Assembly (NCBI GenBank): GCA_020002185.1
Contig: CM034534.1
Coordinates: forward strand, 63,675,239-63,739,238
Direction of reading: 5' to 3'
Origin: Paraescarpia echinospica
Lineage: Eukaryota; Annelida; Polychaeta; Sabellida; Siboglinidae
Length of the DNA stretch: 64,000 nt
Below the pieces are notes generated by a model, which was not told the DNA's origin, ran no database searches, and saw only the letters and a list, made by a program, of their open reading frames with translations. The translations under genes were made by a program, and so were the position numbers. Positions 14,602 through 29,600 of the stretch are shown one piece after another (positions within the stretch are counted from its first letter, which is position 1; each line of letters begins with the position of its first letter).

Positions 14602-17600
14602 CACACGCACGCACACACACACACACATATATACACACAAATCAATTGTTCATAACATTACATGAATATCTTGCAATTGCTCCGAGGAGCACTATCAACT
14701 GGGAACAAATTATGTAACTTGTGTTAACTTGAAAGACAAACAATAGTAATTATTATTATTACAGATCTATTATTACCAATACAAATTACAACTAACTGTG
14801 TAAACAACGTATTGTGATTACCATGGTAACCAGACACAGTTACTAGAGGGACACTGTTGCTGTCCACCAAGTGGCTACAATTTCACAAGATTGACATGGA
14901 TAGAAACCCCACATGATCTTAAATAAACCACAGTACTCCCCAGTGTGAACACAAGGCAGTCCAGATCATTGTAAACAATGTGCTACAAAACCCCAGACAG
15001 TCAGTTCAGAGCACCCCAGGATGATAAGATCTGGGCCTGCAGCATAGGGACACATTCCTTGCATGGTCAGTCTTTTGATGTCAAATATTCTATGAGGAGT
15101 GTGGTAAAAAGTCCACAGTTGTCACCCTTGCATGTATTACTGCCTGGAGGGGGACTGTCAAAGGGGGCATTGTCCTAGTCTCCCAATCTCCTAGACTAAG
15201 GCCCTACATACATGTATTGACTAACAGATGCCAACTGCTCATCCATGGACAAGTAGTCCTAGAATCAGAGGCATTTGTCCCCCTATGTGGTACTGATGAC
15301 CACAATGTTGGGGTCTAATTCATGGACTATTTGTTGGCTAATGAGCTATCACTAACAAATAGTTGGCACATGCATGATGGGCTTTAACAGTTACCTATAT
15401 AAAATAGGGACACATGTTATTACATCTTTCTAGAGAGGTAGATGTAGGTTCAAAGAGGTCATTATTGAGATGGTCCCTGAGAGGTAGATGTGGGTTTGAA
15501 GAGGTTGTTATTGAGACGGTCCCTAGGAGGTAGATGCGAATTCGAAGAGGTTGTTATTGAGATTGTCTCTGAGAGGTAAATGTGTGCTTAAAGTGGTTGC
15601 TATTCTAATTCTGAGTGTAAGCATGTATCCATCATAGACAGGTGTTCATCACAAGCAGGTGTATACTGTAGACATGTGAACATCATAGACAGGTGTATGT
15701 AACATCCAGGTGTGTATCATATACAGGTGTACCATCGACATGTGCATGTCATATATAGACAGGTGTACATAATAAACAGATGTATCATGGATAAGCGTAA
15801 GCCACAGACTGGTGTATAGAATACACTTGTGTATGTCGTAGACAGGTGTATGTTACAGCCAGGTGTACATCAGACAGGTGTACATTACAGACAGGTGTCT
15901 TATGGACAGTTCAACATGACCACTTACCAAGACGACATCACAGAAAGTCTTACACTACAACGGAATCAATAAAATTGTTAGTAATTTATTTGAATTAGCA
16001 AAATTGCCCACCTTCCAGATTCACAGATGCATAAGACAGTTTCCCCGAGTTTTTGTAAATGATGTTTGTTAAGACATATATATTTAAATAGTTTTTGTAA
16101 ATGATGTTTGTTATGACATATATCTAAATAGTTTTTTTTATAAATGATGTTTGTTAAAACATTTATCTGAATAGTTTTTGTAAATGATGTTTGTTATGAC
16201 ATATATTAGAATAGTTTTTTGTAAATTGTGTTTGTTATGACATATATCTGAATAGTTTTTTTTGTAAATGATGTTTGTTATGACATATATTAGAATAGTT
16301 TTTTAAAATGATATTTGTTATGACATATATTAGAATAGTTTTTCCATATTAACAAAAGTTACACAAAACGTCCCCAACTGACTGGCGGTCCTAGCGACCT
16401 CACAGAAAATATGCGTAACGTTATGACCAATCAATTTACGTCTGTCTAACATACTAATGTACAGCACAAACCCCAAAACTTGTAAGAACCTTTAATCAAC
16501 TAAAGGCATTACTTTTCTTCCAAATGTTTGTAGACAAATTCCTGAAACTATGTCACCCGAGATAGAAACCATCCAGGAGGAGAACATTAACATACACAGA
16601 TGCACGCAGTCTCTGCCTTGGACTCCTCAAGGAAAAAGAAGGCGAGGAAGGCCAAAAAATACCTGGCAAAGGGACACAGCCGCAGGAGTAAAGAGGAGTG
16701 GCTACACCTGGGAAGAAATAGAGAGGATTGCCCAAAGTCGTGTGCGCTGGAGAGTCGTTGTCTACGGCCTATGCTCCACTTGGAGTGAGGGCATACCCTA
16801 TGGATGCAGGCACGCATGATTACGCACGTGCACATGCACGCATGCACACACACGCTAGCCCGATTATTATTGGATGTAAGAGACAGACAGTTATGACCAT
16901 CACAATAGACAAGTGTGGCTACTAGGGGTACAGCAGATATTTCACATTCCTACAATGAACAGTGGTCTGAGAGTGGCCAGTGGTCTGAGAGAGTGACCCA
17001 GTGCAGACCCAGAGGATGTGGGGTGGGTGTGGGGGTGATGCAGTCCAATAAACAGCTCACCCCATAGCCCCAAGTCATAGAAATGAGCAGACTTCTTTGC
17101 CTATCGGAATGCCATCAGGAGACATCATTGTGTTGTGTTGACCTGTCACTGGTACCTGGTCCTAGGGCCAGATGTTGTCCACCATCGGCTTCCTGCTTCT
17201 GGTCACTACAGATTGTCCACTGCCCTGATAATCACTGCATTGTGGCTACAGCCCTGCCTCTGGGTATTGCCTGGCTACAGTCGGTTTTGTCAGTCAAGAA
17301 CAACTAAAACAAAGGCCATCCATTGTTAGGTGCAGTCTAGCCTCGAGAGCCCATATCTACATAAATTGAAATCACGTCTTTCATAAGACTTGACAATCCC
17401 ATTTTTAATCTCTTTGATGTCGCACTAAACTGTAGCATTAAAAAAAATTACAATGCGTTGTTATACACAGGTGGTATTTTGGTGTGTCACCACTCCCTGT
17501 CGATGTATGTACAGGTGTAGCTACCTGTGTCTACATATACACAGGTGTATCTATCTGTCTATGTGTATACAGGTGTAGCTACTTGTGTCTATGTCTATAC

Positions 17601-20600
17601 AGGTGTAGCTATCTGTGTGTATGTGTTTACAGGTGTAGCTACCTGTGTCCATGTATATACAGGTGTATCTATCTGTGTCTATGTGTATACAGGTGTAGCT
17701 ATATGTGTACATGTATATGTGACCCATCTTAAAAAAATTAGTCGCATGTCAGAAATTTTTAATATTGAGTTATTAGTAGCGTTGGAAAGAGCAGAATCTC
17801 TGCTTTCACATGGTGTATCATGTAAGAAGATATCTTAATTCTAACTGAAGTTATGGCTTAACAGACACATGTGGGGTAGAAACCTTCAAACTCAGAAAAC
17901 GGCCGTCAAAGTTGATGCAAAATATTCGTTGTTTCATGAAATGTACCTTAGTTAACGTGGACAGATCTTGCTAAAATTTCGTACAAGTCCGCCTCGCTTC
18001 CATCCGTCAAGTCTTCCAAAAAATACTCCTCAATCAAACTGTAAATCTGTGCGCAATCACTTCCATCCGAATTTAACAGCTTCGCCACGTTAAACACCAT
18101 TTTTCGCGTCTTCTTAATCGCTATCTGGGTCAGCAGTGACGCGGTGGAAATACATGGTGCGCATGCGTGTGTTTACAGATTATGTAAATGACCCATCACT
18201 GAACCAATGAGAACAGCTGCCTGGGTCACGCAGTTGCATTTGCTACCACATGATCCGAATTGTTTACACAGCTGGCCTAAACTGGGGGCGTCTTCCAAGC
18301 TCTCTTGAGGTCACAGAATGTAGTTATTAGCATATTTATGCCCATATATGGGAGGATGACGTGTCAAGCTTCGTGGTGATATCTCATATGTTAGGAGCGT
18401 CCTAAAATTAGCAGTTGCGAACGTGTGCCATTACTGGCATTTTCGGCGTTATTTTAAGGAAATCGAGCGGAACACTTCGCACAGCTCTACAAAAATCGCT
18501 TTAAAATACACAAAACAGAGTTAATTAGAGGGTAGCTAGAGTAGCAATCGATAAAACGAATACCAAAGAATAATTTTCAGGGGAAATCTCAAAATCGATG
18601 GATTCGCGATTTGTTCACATAAACGGCATTTACGGAAAATCAGATTTGCCGACATCCGACTCATTTCGTTAAGATGGGTCACATATACATGTGCAGCTAC
18701 TTGTGTATATGTCTATGCATGTGTATCTATCTGTGTCTATGTGTATACCGGTACATGTGTATCTATCTGTGTCTATGTGTATACAGGTATAGCTACTTGT
18801 GTCTATGTCTATACAAGTGTAGCTATCTGTCTCCATGCATACACAGGTGTAGCTATCTGTATCCACGTATATACAGGTGTAGCTATCTGTGTCCATGTAT
18901 ATACAGGTGTAGCTATCTGTGTCTATGTGTATACAGGTATAGCTACTTGGGGGCTCAATATTTTAAAAGGCTGTATGTGGAGTTCCAGCTGTGGAATTTA
19001 ATGTTTTTCTATGTCATCGTAAAGATAATTATGCCATCTACAAATATGTCGCTGGATGTATGCAGAAATCTTGAATAGTTTTTATGTTATTGACATTTGA
19101 AAATCCTCAGCGCTTAACATGCACCAGGTTTACCTGTCACTGGTCATGTCTGCACGCTTACAAGTAGCGCCCTCTTTCGCATTTCATACATTTCCTACAG
19201 ATGGAGCTATGTGTAATTTTGTCATTTAGCGTCAAAATTATCGCTTGTCAAGTTAGTGTATTATAAAAAGTAAGTGTCAAAAATTATATTGGATAACTAG
19301 GAATACGACATATCTATATTATAAAACAGTTCATTCTCTGTTTGTTTGTGCATCCACATCTCTGTTAGTTTTGTATGTATCAGGCTGAAATTTCAACCCA
19401 GCATCCGCTGTTGCTGGTTACTTCAGTTAGATGAATGATTGGGATTGAGATTTCTGGCAAAAGGCTGTCCTAACAGAAGACTGGAAACATTTAGGATGGG
19501 TTTGGGGTGTCTGGTACATATGACTGCCGTTTTTTACTTTGCAAACTTATCAGATCGCACCTAGACACACTTCCTGTGGTGACAGCCTGCTATGAACTGT
19601 TCAGCAATTGTCTTCACACAAGTGCTGTCATATGTTGGTCCACATATGACACCTCATTTACACATGCACCAAGGGGCCAGAGATCAATTTAAGTTTTCCT
19701 TTTAGATGGTTGAAAGGCAGCCCATCTTGCAGGACAATCCACTGGTGTCACCCGAGCTCATATAATGACTGTGTAATGTATCTCTGAGAGCCCCAGGGTC
19801 CAGTAGTCATACAACACCATACCCCTTGCCTGCAGTACCTGCCACTCAACACCCTACCCCTTGCATGCCACACCTGTACTTAAAAAGCTGAGAGCAACTG
19901 GCTTGTTATCAGAAGATACCTGAAACTGTAATTAGCATAGCCAATACACAAGTCTTAGAGTTGTCCCTAGTTGTAGGAGAGTCACTAATGTCACTAATCT
20001 CAGAGTTGTCTCTAGTTGTAGGAGAGCCACTAATGTCACTAGTCTCAGAGTTGTCAGTAGTTGAAGGAGAGCCACTAATGTCACTAGTCTCAGAGTTGTC
20101 AGTAGTTGTAGGAGAGTCACTAATGTCACTAGTCTCAGAGTTGTCAGTAGTTGAAGGAGAGCCACTAACGTCATTAGTCTCAGAGTTGTCAGTACTTGTA
20201 GGAGAGCCACTAATGTATCTAGTCTCAGAGTTGTCAGTACTTGTAGGAGAGCCACTAATGTCTCTAGTATCAGAGTTGTCACTAGTTGTAGGAGTCACTA
20301 TTGTCACTAATCTCAGAGTTGTCTCTAGTTGTAGGAGAGCCACTAATGTCACTAGTCTCAGAGTTGTCAGTAGTTGAAGGAGAGCCACTAATGTCACTAG
20401 TCTCAGAGTTGTCACTAGTTGTAGGAGAGCCACTAATGTCACTAGTCTCAGAGTTGTCACTGGTTGTAGAACAGCCACTAGAGACACTAGTCATTAGTGT
20501 CAGCCCACAGGTGCAGTTTGAATGACAGGTGTACCCAGGAGTGATTTGGGAAGACGTCTCTGCCCCTCTGTAGGTTGATGTAAGGTGTGATCTCAGGGCA

Positions 20601-23600
20601 ACAACCACCACATGACGGATTGATACAGGAATATAAAAAGCCAACAGTGAGATGAGAGAGGCAACAAGAGACAGGATTGGTTGGAGGCAGCTCATTCCAT
20701 ACACCCACTAAATCCAACTGCCCATAGACATACCCCCCCTACAAGCCCACCCACGACACCCCATCCCCACAAGCCCACCCACGACAACCCATCCCCACAA
20801 GCCCACCCACGACAACCCATCCCCACAAGCCCACCCACGACAACCCATCCCCACAAGCCCACCCACGACAACCCATCCCCACATGCCCACCCACGACAAC
20901 CCATCCCCACAATCCCACCCACAACAACCCATCCCCACAACCCCACCCACAACAACCCATCCCCACAAGCCCACCCACGACAACCCATCCCCACAAGCCC
21001 ACCCACGACAACCCATCCCCACAAGCCCACCCATGACAACCCATCCCCACAAGCCCACCTCCCCACATGCCCACCCACGACAACCCATCCCCACAAGCCC
21101 ACCCACAACAACCCATCCCCACAACCCCACCCACAACAACCCATCCCCACAAGCCCACCCACGACAACCCATCCCCACAAGCCCACCCACGACAACCCAT
21201 CCCCACAAGCCCACCCATGACAACCCATCCCCACAAGCCCACCTACTGCACAACCGTTGGCTATGTTAGTCCAATATATGATGTACAGATGTCAGCAAAC
21301 TGGCAAATTAACAACATCAGTGTGTAAAATGAGTTACATGCTGAACCAGCTGACTTCCTCTTGAAGCAGTCTTATAGAATCACACCCTTTCTCTGTCAGA
21401 AATTCCACTGGCGCCTTATAATTCAGGCGTAATGGACAAAACGTGTGGCCCAGCCACTGTGACTTATGCGAAACAGCCCGAGCGAAGCACACTGCCCCGT
21501 GCTGACAAATGTTCACATTTTTACATTCGTTTCAGTTCATCGACTTGTCGTTACTTATCAGCCCTGTAATTATATCAGGCCCTGAACCCAACCGTACATT
21601 CCAGTGTGAAGCTGATGGTTGATAAGACTGACACATCAGTAATAAGTCATCTATGCCCCTCTCAAGATAGTTCTTAGACCCAAGTACAACTCCTTAGTTG
21701 TGTGATTTACGCTAACCCAAACTGGCCTACTCCTGCCTGCTCCTGTGTTCAGCCTGCATTATAAATAGGGGCTTGGCTAAAAGTGGACTTTCTGGGTCAC
21801 TTTTAGGGTCTGTTTAGGGTTAGTCGGTTAACCTGAAATAAATCGTTCAGGGAGTGGCTAGAGTTAGCAGCAATGTTGAGATGGAAAACATTGACTTGTT
21901 TAGCTGCAAATACAATGGGTCCAGATCAGGAGTTAAAGAAATCAGAACAAAACTCTGAATACAACTGATTTTTAAAATGAGGAGATAAAGTAACCAAAGC
22001 AACTACAAATGCAGCTAACGTTAAATGAGGAGTAAAATATATTGAACAAACTACTAATATAACCGATTTCAAATGAGGGGTTAAAGATATCAAACCAAAT
22101 TGAATGCAAATGTAATTAGTAATTTTGACTATGAACCAAATACAACAAATCATTGACAGTTGTACAGCTGTCACATTCCATACCAAATGATTCAAAACAC
22201 GGTGAAACTGACATGACCACCTTCAATTTTGAGACAACCTGGTGTGTTGGTTTACATTCCTGGGTCAATGTATGCTGCCATATGTTACTTATGACACAGT
22301 ATGTTATGATACCATAATTATATGACATCGCAAGTATGTCATGACGCCATATGTATGTCATGACACATGATCAAGTCACTCGCCCTAGCCATACACTTAG
22401 CCATTGCTGTAGCCAAGTGATCATTGCGATCTGAGCAACTCCAATCATCATGTGACCACTTATCTGATGACACACTTATCATATTACACACAGTTATCAT
22501 ATGGCACACATTTATCTTACGACGCATACTTATTGTATGATACACATTTATAATGACGTATATTTATCATATGGCACATAATTATCCTAATGACACACAC
22601 TTATTATGACACACTTATCGTATGACACACACCTGTCATTTGACACACTTATCATATGACAGACTTATCGTATGACACACACTTATCATTTGATACACAC
22701 TTGTCATTCAACACACACTTATCATATGGCACACACTTATCGTATGACACACATTTATCATATGACACACTTATCATATGACACACACTTATCATATGAC
22801 TTACTTATCAAATGACACACACACATCACACGACATGCACTTGTGACTTATCATATAACAGACATTTATTAGACTAGATGACAAACTCTTACTACTCACC
22901 ATGATGCGTACAACGTCTGGCGTTGTGTCACCATCTGGTGACGCGACAGATGACACAGAGTTAGCCCGTCGAGGAGACCGGTCCTGCCACGTATCTGAGT
23001 CCCAGGAGTAGCTGAGGAGGTCCTGCATCGACTCCTTCTCCATTCGCAGTTTGGTTGCGTCAATGGACTGGGCCCCGACCTCCCGCTCCAGCTGGGCCAT
23101 GGTCCTCTCCTTGGACCTCAACTCATCCAACTACAACAAACAAACACACCAATGGACTGTACCGCATGTTCTAGCTGGGCCATGGTCCTCTCCTTGGACC
23201 TCAACTCATCCAACTACAACAAACAAACACACCAATGGACTGGACCACATGTTCTAGCTGGGCCATGGTCCTCTCCTTGGACCTCAACTCATCCAACTAC
23301 AACAAACAAACACACCAATGGACTGGACCTCATGTTCTAGCTGGGCCATGGTCCTCTCCTTGGACCTCAACTCATCCAACTACAACAAACAAACACACCA
23401 ATGGACTGGACCACATGTTCTAGCTGGGCCATGGTCCTCTCCTTGGACCTCAACTCATCCAACTACAACAAACAAACACACCAATGGACTGGACCTCATG
23501 TTCCAGCTGGGCCATGGTCCTCTCCTTGGACCTCAACTCATCCAACTACAACAAACAAACACACCAATGGACTGTACCGCATGTTCTAGCTGGGCCATGG

Positions 23601-26600
23601 TCCTCTCCTTGGACCTCAACTCATCCAACTACAACAAACAAACACACCAATGGACTGGACCACATGTTCTAGCTGGGCCATGGTCCTCTCCTTGGACCTC
23701 AACTCATCCAACTACAACAAACAAACACACCAATGGACTGGACCACATGTTCTAGCTGGGCCATGGTCCTCTCCTTGGACCTCAACTCATCCAACTACAA
23801 CAAACAAACACACCAATGGACTGGACCACATGTTCTAGCTGGGCCATGGTCCTCTCCTTGGACCTCAACTCATCCAACTACAACAAACAAACACACCAAT
23901 GGACTGGACCTCATGTTCTAGCTGGGCCATGGACCTCTCCTTGGACCTCAACTCATCCAACTACAACAAACAAACACACCAATGGACTGGACCTCATGTT
24001 CTAGCTGGGCCATGGACCTCTCCTTGGACCTCAACTCATCCAACTACAACAAACAAAAACACCAATGGACTGGACCTCATGTTCCAGCTGGGCCATGGAC
24101 CTCTCCTTGGACCTCAACTCATCCAACTACAACAAACAAACACACCAATGGACTGGACCTCATGTTCTAGCTGGGCCATGGACCTCTCCTTGGACCTCAA
24201 CTCATCCAACTACAACAAACAAACACACCAATGGACTGGACCTCATGTTCCAGCTGGGCCATGGACCTCTCCTTGGACCTCAACTCATCCAACTACAACA
24301 AACAAACACACCAATGGACTGGACCTCATGTACCAGCTGGGCCATGGACCTCTCCTTGGACCTCAACTCATCCTACTACAACAAACAAACACACCAATGG
24401 ACTGGACCTCATGTTCCAGCTGGGCCATGGACCTCTCCTTGGACCTCAACTCATCCAACTACAACAAACAAACACACCAATGGACTGGACCTCATGTTCT
24501 AGCTGGGCCATGGACCTCTCCTTGGACCTCAACTCATCCAACTACAACAAACAAACACACCAATGGACTGGACCTCATGTTCTAGCTGGGCCATGGACCT
24601 CTCCTTGGAACTCAACTCATCCAACTACAACAAACAAACACACCAATGGACTGGACCTCATGTTCTAGCTGGGCCATGGACCTCTCCTTGGACCTCAACT
24701 CATCCAACTACAACAAACAAACACACCAATGGACTGGACCACATGTTCTAGCTGGGCCATGGACCTCTCCTTGGATCTCAACTCATCCAACTACAACAAA
24801 CAAACACACCAATGGACTGGACCTCATGTTCTAGCTGGGCCATGGACCTCTCCTTGGACCTCAACTCATCCAACTACAACAAACAAACACACCAATGGAC
24901 TGGGCCACATGTTCTAGCTGGGCCATGGACCTCTCCTTGGACCTCAACTCATCCAACTACAACAAACAAACACACCAATGGACTGGACCTCATGTTCTAG
25001 CTGGGCCATGGACCTCTCCTTGGAACTCAACTCATCCAACTACAACAAACAAACACACCAATGGACTGGACCTCATGTTCTAGCTGGGCCATGGACCTCT
25101 CCTTGGACCTCAACTCATCCAACTACAACAAACAAACACACCAATGGACTGGACCTCATGTTCTAGCTGGGCCATGGACCTCTCCTTGGACCTCAACTCA
25201 TCCAACTACAACAAACAAACACACCAATGGACTGGACCTCATGTTCTAGCTGGGCCATGGACCTCTCCTTGGACCTCAACTCATCCAACTACAATAAACA
25301 AACACACCAATGGACTGGACCTCATGTTCTAGCTGGGCCATGGACCTCTCCTTGGAACTCAACTCATCCAACTACAACAAACAAACACACCAATGGACTG
25401 GACCTCATGTTCTAGCTGGGCCATGGACCTCTCCTTGGACCTCAACTCATCCAACTACAACAAACAAACACACCAATGGACTGGACCACATGTTCTAGCT
25501 GGGCCATGGACCTCTCCTTGGATCTCAACTCATCCAACTACAACAAACAAACACACCAACGGACATGACCTCATATTCTAGTTGGGACATGGACCTCTCC
25601 TTGAACCTCAACTCATCCAACTACAACAAACAAATACACCAATGGACTGGACCACATGTTCTAGCTGGGTCATGGACCTCTCCTTGGACCTCAACTCATC
25701 CAACTACAACAAACAAACACACCAATGGACTGGACCTCATATTCTAGTTGGGACATGGACCTCTCCTTGGACCTAAACTCATCCAACTACAACAAACAGA
25801 CACACCAATGGACTGGACCTCATGTTCTAGTTGGGTCATGGACCTCTCCTTGGACCTCAACTCATCCAACTACAACAAACAAACACACCAATGGACTGGA
25901 CCACATGTTCTAGCTGGGCCATGGACCTCTCCTTGGATCTCAACTCATCCAACTACAACAAACAAACACACCAATGGACTGGACCTCATATTCTAGTTGG
26001 GACATGGACCTCTCCTTGAACCTCAACTCATCCAACTACAACAAACAAACACACCAATGGACAGGACCTCATATTCTAGTTGGGACATGGACCTCTCCTT
26101 GAACCTCAACTCATCCAACTACAACAAACAAACACACCAATGGACAGGACCTCATATTCTAGTTGGGGACATGGACCTCTCCTTGGACCTAAACTCATCC
26201 AACTACAACAAACAAACACACCAATGGACTGGACCACATGTTCTAGCTGGGCCATGGACCTCTCCTTGGATCTCAACTCATCCAACTACAACAAACAAAC
26301 ACACCAATGGACTGGACCTCATATTCTAGTTGGGACATGGACCTCTCCTTGAACCTCAACTCATCCAACTACAACAAACAAACACACCAATGGACTGGAC
26401 CACATGTTCTAGCTGGGCCATGGACCTCTCCTTGGATCTCAACTCATCCAACTACAACAAACAAACACACCAATGGACTGGACCTCATATTCTAGTTGGG
26501 ACATGGACCTCTCCTTGAACCTCAACTCATCCAACTACAACAAACAAACACACCAATGGACAGGACCTCATATTCTAGTTGGGGACATGGACCTCTCCTT

Positions 26601-29600
26601 GGACCTAAACTCATCCAACTACAACAAACAAACACACCAATGGACTGGATCTCATGTTCTAGTTGAGCCATGGACCTTTCCTTGGACCTCAACTCATCCA
26701 ACTACAACAAACAAACACACCAATTGTCTTGATCTTACACTGTAGCTAGGCCTTGGATCTCTTGGTCTGGGGATATGACTTATCCAACTACAATCTGAGC
26801 AGTGAAGTTTCAAAGGCACGTCTCCCCACAATGCAAAATAATCCACTAAGTTTTTAAGCTAACATGTCCATAGTCAATGCTCCTTGCACATCAAAATGTT
26901 GACTAGACTTCAGTTATTATCTGTAGTTTTCTTACAATTTTCTTACAGTTATATTTATGTGATGATATTAAAATGGACGATTTCATTATTGAGAAAATGT
27001 TTATATTTTAGTTATGACAGACCCTCAAAAAGTCCCTTATCATAAACATTTTGTTTGTGTATTTTGGAGAACATCAAGTGTGTTTAAGTCTGTGGCATTT
27101 TGTAAAGCAGCAAGTCAACTGCATTATTTTTACTACTACTAGTACTACTACTACTACTACCACTACTACTACCACTACTACCCTACTACTACTACTACTA
27201 CCACTACCCTACTACTACTACTACTACTATAAAAACAAGCATATGCTTGATTTTTTCTCAGAAAAAGGGAATACATATTTTAAAGGCCTCTGTATTTTAA
27301 TTGATTCTGTGATTTAGGTATTACAAACACTTTTCCTACAGTTTGAACCCAGGAGGTTCAATGTAGGAGCTCAAACCCACAAGCCCCAACCAGGAGATTC
27401 AACCCATGAGCTCCATCCAACCCATGAGCTCAACCCTATGATCTCCATCCAACCCATGAGCTCAACCCTATGATCTCCAACCATGAGCTCAAACCCATGA
27501 GTTTCAACCCCAGAGCTCCAACCCATGAACCCTAACCAGAAATCCAACCCATGATCTCTGACCATGAGCTCCAACCCATAATCTCCGACCATGAGCTCCA
27601 ACCCATAAGCTCCAACCAGGAGATTCAATGGAGGGACCCTGGCAGGTGAAGTGGTCCAGCTATGTGCTACACCACTTACTACATTAAACATGGGTCCAAA
27701 TGTAGAATAAACAGCAGCCATTCATTCACACAGACAGTTTGTGTAAACGTATCTGTGCCAGTCATTCACTAACCCCCATCCCCTCACAATGGATGTCCCT
27801 ATAAGGTGAACACACACATTTCAACCCTGATCACTGACATGCCCTGACTGTCCCAATGGGGTGAATACACTATACCCAGCTCTGTCACACCAAGACTGTC
27901 CCAGTGGGGTGAATACACCTTACCCCAGCTCTGTCACACCCTGACTCTCCTAAACAACTTCCACTGACCAGAATGCTTTTAGACACAACATGCTAAAACT
28001 TGTCAGTTTCACAAGTGTGGCTGTGGGAAGTTGACCACTAAGGAACCATATAAAGGATATGACTCCCTGCAGCTGGACTGGCTGGTGTCTGGAGCTGTTT
28101 ACTCAAGTCTTCACATCACAATGACCAGCAATGAATCCTGGAGCTTTAGTAGAAATACAATGATGCTGTATTGTGTGAGTAGTTACTGTAGCAGTCAGAC
28201 CGAGTGTCAATTAGCTTGATGCCAAAGGGCACATTCTTGGGACATGGCAAAGATTTTATGGGTTGGCGAACATGAATGTTACATGCTGTGTTGGTGCACA
28301 TTGAATTTATATTTCTTCCTTTTTAATATTAGAATTGTTTTGTATGTGTATTCGTATTTGACAATATTCTAACAAATCTACTTTCCATTAATTACAAGAG
28401 TTTGTTGCTGTATGATTATTATGTATGAGGGTTAAACCCAGGAAAGCTGTAACCATCGCCTGATGAGGGAAATTGTAAACAACGCTTTGTCAGATTCGTT
28501 TTCAGAAATTGCAATAAAAAATTAATTATAACCATTATTAAAAAAGCACAATGCAAGCATGCACGCAACCACATCCGCCCACCGGTATAAATAATAAAAC
28601 TACCTCTTTATTTTTAATATTCACACTTTTGTTTCTTTACTGATGACAAGTTGATCTAAAAATTGGCTTATTTTTACCTAGATCATGTGAGAAACTAGAT
28701 CAAGTGAGAAACTATAAATACAGTCTGTCATAACACGCTCCAGTTGTCTTGAATTCACTGCTACTTGGTATGTGCAGTTGTAAGGCAGGCCATGTTTCCT
28801 TTGAACAATGAAACATTCATGAAGAACTACAACTGGAATGCTGCTGATACAAGGTGTGATAAACTGATACAAGGTGTGATAAATCATGAAAGTAATTCTG
28901 TGATCTGTGATTGCGTTGTTATTATTACAGGGCACCAAAGGTCTAAACTTGTCACTATTTCATGAAAGCATGGAGAACAAACATACAGACCATGGCCTCA
29001 GTGCTACAAGAAAGCATGGAGAACAAACATACAGACCATGGCCTCAGTGCTACAAGAAAGCATGGAGAACAAACATACAGACCATGGCCTCAGTGCTACA
29101 AGAAAGCATGGAGAACAGACATACAGACCATGGCCTCAGTGCTACAAGAAAGCATGGAGAACAGACATACAGACCATGGCCTCAGTGCTACAAGAAAGCT
29201 ACATTTGAATATATCAAATTGTCCAACTGGTGTTTAATAAAACAAACTATATTGACAGGCAGTATTGTATAGTGAACAAGCGACCTTAAATTTTTTTTTT
29301 GAAAACATGGCCAATGTTTGACTGTAGGTGATATTTTTGGCCATCTTGGATTTTAATATTTAATTTAAAAGTTGACAAATTAATTATGGCTGCCCTGCTA
29401 AAATTGAGTATTAGATCCCAAGGGAAGGTTGTGCCAAATGTTGTGCTTTGGTCCACTTTGCAATGGTGATCATAAAAAATGTCGGTAAGTCACCAGACTA
29501 ATATAGTGACCCAAAATGTACGACATATTTTGAAATAATTTTACAGGAATAGTTTTTTGTTAGTAGTACATTTTATCATCTCATTGATTATTTAATACAT

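Noticed and set aside
20681..21269. Long Pro/His/Thr and Gly/Trp open frames on both strands
   Set aside because: 28-bp minisatellite; all frames on both strands stay open because of composition, which is not coding evidence.
23152..26745. Dozens of overlapping open frames (MDWTSCSSWAMDLSLDLNSS type)
   Set aside because: They are the plus-strand reading of the 83-bp array. The real information is on the minus strand (exon 5 copies), and every frame shifts with each unit.
23131..26760. CRISPR-like array (regular repeats)
   Set aside because: Units are contiguous without unique spacers and the genome is eukaryotic.
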